The translations under genes were made by a program, and so were the position numbers. This document shows positions 5,545-8,365 of a stretch of 8,365 nt of DNA, piece by piece. Under the pieces are notes generated by a model. The model was given only the letters and a program-made list of their open reading frames with translations, was not told the origin of the DNA and searched no databases. This DNA is from Acidobacteriota bacterium (GTDB lineage Bacteria > Acidobacteriota > Vicinamibacteria > Vicinamibacterales > 2-12-FULL-66-21). The stretch lies in assembly GCA_020200195.1 (NCBI GenBank), contig JAIVJE010000024.1:1-8365 (forward strand), given 5' to 3'. How positions within the stretch are numbered: the stretch's first letter is position 1; each line of letters begins with the position of its first letter.

Positions 5545-7286
5545 GACGGATCACATCGCGCTTCGTCGCCCTGATTGCGACGGCTGCCGTCGGCCCGCTG
5601 ATCATCTATGGCGCCGTTTCCGTGGCGCACTTGAAGCAGGGGACGCAGGCATCAGTCATTCAGGGCAACCGGCGCGTCGCTCAGCAGGTTGCGGAACAAA
5701 TCGGCCAGTACATCGTGCACGACACGCGGATCCTCCGATCGATCGGGCTCGAGCTGCGCGCGACCGGCCTCGAACCCTGGCTCCAGTCGCGCATTCTGAA
5801 AGACTACGTCCTCGACTTTCCTGAATTTCGCGAGGTATCCGTCTTCGAAACCAGCGGCCAGCCGTTGGCGACGAGCCGGCCGGGCACCGCGCGCCTGCGC
5901 GTGCCGGAGCCGAATGCCGTTGCCGGCAAAGACGTGTACATCGCGCCTCTTCGCGTCGATGACGACCTGCTGCCGACCACGACCATCGCGGTACGGATCA
6001 AACCTAACGACGAAGCGTCTGCCTGGGTGGTCGGCGAGATTGCGCTCGAAGAACTGTGGCGAACGGTCGATCGCATTCGGGTCGGCGAGCAGGGTTACGC
6101 GCTCGTGGTTTCCGAGAAACGCCTGATCGCTCACGGGAATCCCGACAGGAAGCGGTTTATCGCAACCGGTACCGAGCTCCCGGGCCACGAGCTCGTGGAA
6201 CGCGTCGACACGCGGAACGTCGACCAGGATTCCCTGACCTACCGGCACGAGGACGGAACGGAAATGCTCGGCGTCGCCGCCAGAGTGCCAGATCTGAACT
6301 GGACGGTCATCGTGGAGCAGCCGACGAGCGAGGCCTTCGCGATTGCCTCGCAGCTGCGCCTGCAGCTGCTCGCCGCGATTGCGATCGCCCTCCTCGGCAC
6401 CGTCATCGTCGGCTGGTTCTGGGGCCGTTCCTTCATCACACGCATCTTTGCGCTCACGAGAGCCACGCGGGCGATCGCCGAGGGCCGCATGGACGAACGT
6501 GTTGAGGTCGGCGGTCGTGATGAGATCCAGGAACTGGGCACGGCGTTCAACTCGATGGCCGACCGGTTGGTGGAACTGCAGGAGGACGTCCGGAAACAGG
6601 AACGCCAGGCCATGTTCGGCCGCATTGCCGCGGGTCTCGTACACGATTTGTCGCACCCGATTCAGAACATCGGCAACAGCTGCAAGCTGATTCAGCGGAT
6701 GTTCGACGACCTGGAATACCGCGACACGTTCAAGCGGACGGTCGAGCGCGAGATGGTAGTCATCAAGCGCGTGCTCGACGACTTGCGCAATATCGCCAGA
6801 CCGATTCCGCTCGAACGGTTCCCCGTCGAGATCAATCGCGCCGTCGCGGAGACGGTCGAATCGATGATGCCGCATGCCGAAACCGCCGGCATCACCTTGC
6901 GGACCGAACTCGTGGACGAGCCGGCATTCATCGAAGGCGACCTGTTTGCACTGGGTCGCGTATACCGGAACCTGATCCTGAACGCCATCCAGGCGACCGC
7001 ACCTGGAGGTCTGGTCGGCGTCGCCACCGAGGCGGACGCCGAGCGCGTGCGGATCCGTGTGTTCGACACCGGCTGCGGGATCCCCGCCGACCGGCTGGCC
7101 GCGGTGTTCGAAGATTTCGTCACCACCAAGCGGCGCGGTCTGGGTCTGGGGCTGGCGATATCGAAGAAGATCGTTGAGCAGCTCGGCGGGCAGATTACGG
7201 TTGCGAGCGAGGTGGGCAAGGGCACCACGTTCGCGCTCGACTTTCCGAGAACGCGCGCGCGGCCGATTGCACTGGCTGCCGGGTGA
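5541..7286 (+). CDS. Membrane sensor histidine kinase with Cache-like periplasmic domain, HAMP and NtrB-type kinase core
   Basis: 581 residues. Predicted order: TM1 about 8-29; a large extracytoplasmic region about 30-270 with features of a double Cache sensor, including the closing LNWTVIVEQPTSEAF (252-266); TM2 about 274-295; HAMP about 297-350 (RDEIQELGTAFNSMADRL); then the catalytic part. The phospho-accepting H368 is in LVHDLSHPIQN. The ATP-binding domain has an N-box NLILNAIQ (N477, N481), a G1 box DTGCGIP (509-515), an F-box FEDFVTTK (523-530) and a G2 box GLGLGLAI (533-540). All key residues are present, so it should be active. The start is the ATG overlapping the lipoprotein stop; an in-frame upstream extension would be an artefact running through the lipoprotein gene. 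There is no receiver or output domain, so it needs a partner; the NtrC-type regulator at 534-1922 is the only response regulator in the window and this kinase type commonly pairs with it. Confidence 0.92.
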   Translation: MRRITSRFVALIATAAVGPLIIYGAVSVAHLKQGTQASVIQGNRRVAQQVAEQIGQYIVHDTRILRSIGLELRATGLEPWLQSRILKDYVLDFPEFREVSVFETSGQPLATSRPGTARLRVPEPNAVAGKDVYIAPLRVDDDLLPTTTIAVRIKPNDEASAWVVGEIALEELWRTVDRIRVGEQGYALVVSEKRLIAHGNPDRKRFIATGTELPGHELVERVDTRNVDQDSLTYRHEDGTEMLGVAARVPDLNWTVIVEQPTSEAFAIASQLRLQLLAAIAIALLGTVIVGWFWGRSFITRIFALTRATRAIAEGRMDERVEVGGRDEIQELGTAFNSMADRLVELQEDVRKQERQAMFGRIAAGLVHDLSHPIQNIGNSCKLIQRMFDDLEYRDTFKRTVEREMVVIKRVLDDLRNIARPIPLERFPVEINRAVAETVESMMPHAETAGITLRTELVDEPAFIEGDLFALGRVYRNLILNAIQATAPGGLVGVATEADAERVRIRVFDTGCGIPADRLAAVFEDFVTTKRRGLGLGLAISKKIVEQLGGQITVASEVGKGTTFALDFPRTRARPIALAAG

Positions 7287-7293
7287 TACACCC

Positions 7294-7310
7294 CGTCCCG
7301 TGTCGGGACG
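7294..7310 (+). terminator. 7-bp hairpin after the kinase gene
   Basis: CGTCCCG (7294-7300) and CGGGACG (7304-7310) pair perfectly around TGT, starting 8 nt past the kinase stop. No T-run follows, so its strength as an intrinsic terminator is doubtful; it may act together with the larger hairpin at 7344-7372. Confidence 0.35.
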
Positions 7311-7343
7311 AGAGGCTACAACCCGCTTTCCTCAAAAAGAAAC

Positions 7344-7372
7344 ACGTAGAACGCTGAGCCAGCGTTCTACGT
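7344..7372 (-). terminator. Strong 13-bp hairpin terminator between convergent genes, best fit to HU
   Basis: ACGTAGAACGCTG (7344-7356) and CAGCGTTCTACGT (7360-7372) are perfectly complementary around a 3-nt loop. Read on the - strand, which is the direction of the HU gene ending at 7401, the hairpin is followed by GTTTCTTTTTGAG, a proper T-rich tail. Read on the + strand, the following bases are TTGACG, a weak tail. It therefore suits the HU transcript best but may also stop readthrough from the kinase operon. Confidence 0.8.
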
Positions 7373-7400
7373 TTGACGCGCGCAACGGAGCGCGAAACTT

Positions 7401-7700
7401 CTACTTCCGCGGAAGGACCGTGTCCTTCAATTGCTTGGCGATCCGCGCCTTGACGACGGTCTTTGCGGGAATCTTGATCGCTTCACCCGTGGCCGGATTG
7501 CGACCCATGCGAGCTTTCCGTTTCTGCACAACCAGCTTGACCATTCCCGGGAGCACGAACTCGCCGGAGCGCTTCAGCTCCTTCTCTGCCAGCGTGTTCA
7601 GCTCATCGAAGAACTCCCGGGCCTGCGTCCGCTTCACTTCGAAGCGATCCGCGAAGTGCGAGAAGAGTTCGGATTTGCCCATCCTGCGGGCCTCTGCCAT
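7401..7700 (-). CDS. HU-family DNA-binding protein
   Basis: 99 residues, slightly longer than the usual 90 or so because of a short N-terminal extension (MAEARR before MGKSELF). Residues 8-50 are the helical dimerisation part (KSELFSHFADRFEVKRTQAREFF). The DNA-grasping arm contains KRKARMGRNPATGEAIKIPAKTVVKAR, with the family signature GRNPATGE at 67-74. The protein bends and compacts DNA as a dimer in the nucleoid. It is basic at the arm and C terminus. Start choice: ATG complement of 7698-7700 with AAGGGG 8 nt upstream on the - strand; an ATG six codons later (7682) would give 93 residues and is a plausible alternative. The gene is a single transcription unit: it has its own promoter at 7796-7825 and a terminator at 7344-7372. 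It is convergent with the kinase gene and divergent from queF. No link to the peptide locus is evident. Confidence 0.93.
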   Translation of the reverse strand: MAEARRMGKSELFSHFADRFEVKRTQAREFFDELNTLAEKELKRSGEFVLPGMVKLVVQKRKARMGRNPATGEAIKIPAKTVVKARIAKQLKDTVLPRK

Positions 7701-7795
7701 CGGCTATTCCCCTTGCTTAGGCGCGCTCTCCAGGTCCCGCAGACGGCCGCGCGCGCGTTTCGGCGGCAGCGAGAAATTCTGTGAAATCAGCGGGT

Positions 7796-7825
7796 ATCCT
7801 AGCGCGCCGTGTTTTGCGCTGTCAA
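7796..7825 (-). promoter_or_regulatory. Sigma-70-type promoter for the HU gene
   Basis: On the - strand a perfect -35 TTGACA (complement of 7820-7825) is followed by an 18-nt spacer and a -10 TAGGAT (complement of 7796-7801), which matches TATAAT at 4 of 6. Transcription would begin near 7789, giving a leader of roughly 90 nt before the HU start. This is the clearest vegetative promoter in the window and fits an abundant nucleoid protein. Confidence 0.65.
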
Positions 7826-7866
7826 TCACGGGGGGCGGCGTACCCGCATGAAATCGGCCTGAATGC

Positions 7867-7872
7867 TACAAT
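7867..7872 (+). promoter_or_regulatory. Candidate -10 box (TACAAT) for queF, possibly leaderless
   Basis: TACAAT ends 8 nt before the ATG at 7881, so a transcript would start at or within a base or two of the start codon. No Shine-Dalgarno sequence is present (tttgtgcc precedes the ATG) and no clear -35 is seen. The layout parallels 516-521. I looked in 7702-7880 for a preQ1-type riboswitch fold and saw nothing convincing. Confidence 0.45.
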
Positions 7873-7880
7873 TTTGTGCC

Positions 7881-8255
7881 ATGGCGAGTCCCACGCTCGA
7901 GACGTTCCCCAACCCGAGTCCGGCAAGGAATTACGAGATCGCCATCCGCTGCCGTGAGTTCACGTCTGTCTGTCCCAAAACAGGCCTGCCGGATTTCGGC
8001 GAGATTTACATCACCTACGTGCCCGACGAGCTATGCCTCGAGCTCAAGGCGTTGAAGTACTACATGGTGGAGTTCCGCACGCGCGGAATTTTCTACGAAG
8101 CGGTCACCAACCAGATTCTCGACGACCTGGTCGAGGCCTGCGCCCCGAGGCGGATGACGGTCGTCGGCGACTTCTCGGTCCGGGGCGGCATCAGCACTCA
8201 GGTGACAGCGAAGTACGAGAAGCAGGAGGCGGGAGTCAGGGTAGGAGCTAGGTGA
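7881..8255 (+). CDS. queF: NADPH-dependent 7-cyano-7-deazaguanine reductase (preQ0 reductase), short type
   Basis: 124 residues, the size of the small single-domain (YkvM-type) QueF. It reduces the nitrile of preQ0 to the aminomethyl of preQ1 with NADPH, in the cytoplasm, on the way to queuosine in tRNA. Visible hallmarks: FTSVCPKTGLPDFGEI (27-42) with the catalytic C31, which forms the thioimide with substrate, and the acid D38; then the QueF motif ELKALKYYMVEFR (54-66); then GIFYEAVTNQILDDL (69-83) with the substrate-binding glutamate E72, and a tyrosine (Y71) at a position that is histidine in some members. I chose the ATG at 7881; an ATG six codons earlier (7863) overlaps the candidate -10 box and adds residues not expected in the family. 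The other queuosine genes are not in the window. The C-terminal tail is short and variable. Confidence 0.93.
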   Translation: MASPTLETFPNPSPARNYEIAIRCREFTSVCPKTGLPDFGEIYITYVPDELCLELKALKYYMVEFRTRGIFYEAVTNQILDDLVEACAPRRMTVVGDFSVRGGISTQVTAKYEKQEAGVRVGAR

Positions 8256-8256
8256 C

Positions 8257-8319
8257 TGCCTTCAACACATCGTTTACGAAAGCTAACGGACCGATGCCGT
8301 CAACACATCGTTGACAAAA
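8257..8319. repeat. Two-copy 25-nt direct repeat containing a GTCAAC/GTTGAC dyad
   Basis: Positions 8257-8281 and 8295-8319 match at 22 of 25 bases (TGCC[T/G]TCAACACATCGTT and onward), 38 nt apart start to start. Copy 2 contains a perfect dyad GTCAAC-ACATC-GTTGAC (8299-8315); copy 1 has a degenerate version (TTCAAC-ACATC-GTTTAC). The spacing and dyad suggest paired operator sites for an unidentified regulator of a gene beyond the right edge, or a small local duplication. Farther on, TGTGGAAAA at 8348-8356 is one base from the DnaA-box complement TGTGGATAA, but a single near-match is not evidence of an origin. No gene is visible after 8255. Confidence 0.6.
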
Positions 8320-8365
8320 CACATGAGTGATGAGGGCCTGTGGTAGCTGTGGAAAACGCGGTGTG

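Noticed and set aside
5652..6875. 407-codon open frame on the - strand opposite the histidine kinase
   Set aside because: It mirrors the codon-position bias of the kinase gene and has no recognisable motif, signal or ribosome binding site.
7702..7880. preQ1 riboswitch upstream of queF
   Set aside because: No convincing compact hairpin plus A-rich tail is seen, and the candidate -10 box lies so close to the ATG that no leader would be available.
8257..8319. CRISPR array
   Set aside because: Only two imperfect repeats with a 13-nt gap, too short for a spacer, and no cas genes.

Overview
The window is a GC-rich bacterial chromosomal segment with no visible mobile element, RNA gene or CRISPR array. 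It carries housekeeping genes at both ends (dihydrolipoyl dehydrogenase start, HU, QueF) and an unusual six-gene block in between, all on the + strand. The taxon cannot be fixed from sequence alone. High GC, TACAAT boxes placed a few bases before ATG starts (possible leaderless genes) and an NtrC/NtrB-type regulatory style suggest a lineage such as Acidobacteriota or a related Gram-negative phylum. This is a low-confidence inference. A lipoprotein signal and a two-TM sensor kinase fit a Gram-negative cell.

Layout. Positions 1-391 (- strand) hold the first 34 codons of lpdA and, just upstream of it, a small membrane-anchored coiled-coil protein. Positions 392-533 are a divergent intergenic stretch with a 41-nt pure pyrimidine tract and a -10-like box. 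Positions 534-1922 encode a complete NtrC-family sigma-54-dependent response regulator. Positions 1923-2223 are a 301-bp regulatory region with GGCCAA/TTGGCC dyads and a sequence matching the sigma-54 GG-N10-GC core. Positions 2224-3648 encode a radical SAM/SPASM peptide maturase. Two short ORFs with strong Shine-Dalgarno sites follow, 27 codons (3681-3764) and 32 codons (3809-3907). They share a P-[W/F]-[L/M]-V-D-V block and look like its precursor peptides. Positions 3967-5544 encode a family 5 (peptide-type) solute-binding lipoprotein. Its stop overlaps by ATGA the start of a Cache/HAMP histidine kinase at 5541-7286. On the - strand, 7401-7700 is an HU-family protein with a good promoter and terminator. 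Positions 7881-8255 (+) encode QueF. The last 110 bp hold a two-copy 25-nt repeat with an internal dyad.

How the genes may work together (inference). The block reads as a self-contained RiPP locus with its own two-component control. The kinase, perhaps assisted by the peptide-binding lipoprotein, senses a ligand and phosphorylates the NtrC-type regulator. The regulator would bind the dyads at about 1923-2087 and activate a sigma-54 promoter near 2115-2131, driving the maturase, both precursors and the sensing genes. Because one precursor has no cysteine, the shared chemistry should act on the conserved aromatic-x-V-D-V block, for example a cyclophane-type crosslink, rather than on a thioether. 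No exporter or protease is seen in the window. This maturase/dual-precursor/SBP/kinase/NtrC arrangement is the most interesting content here.
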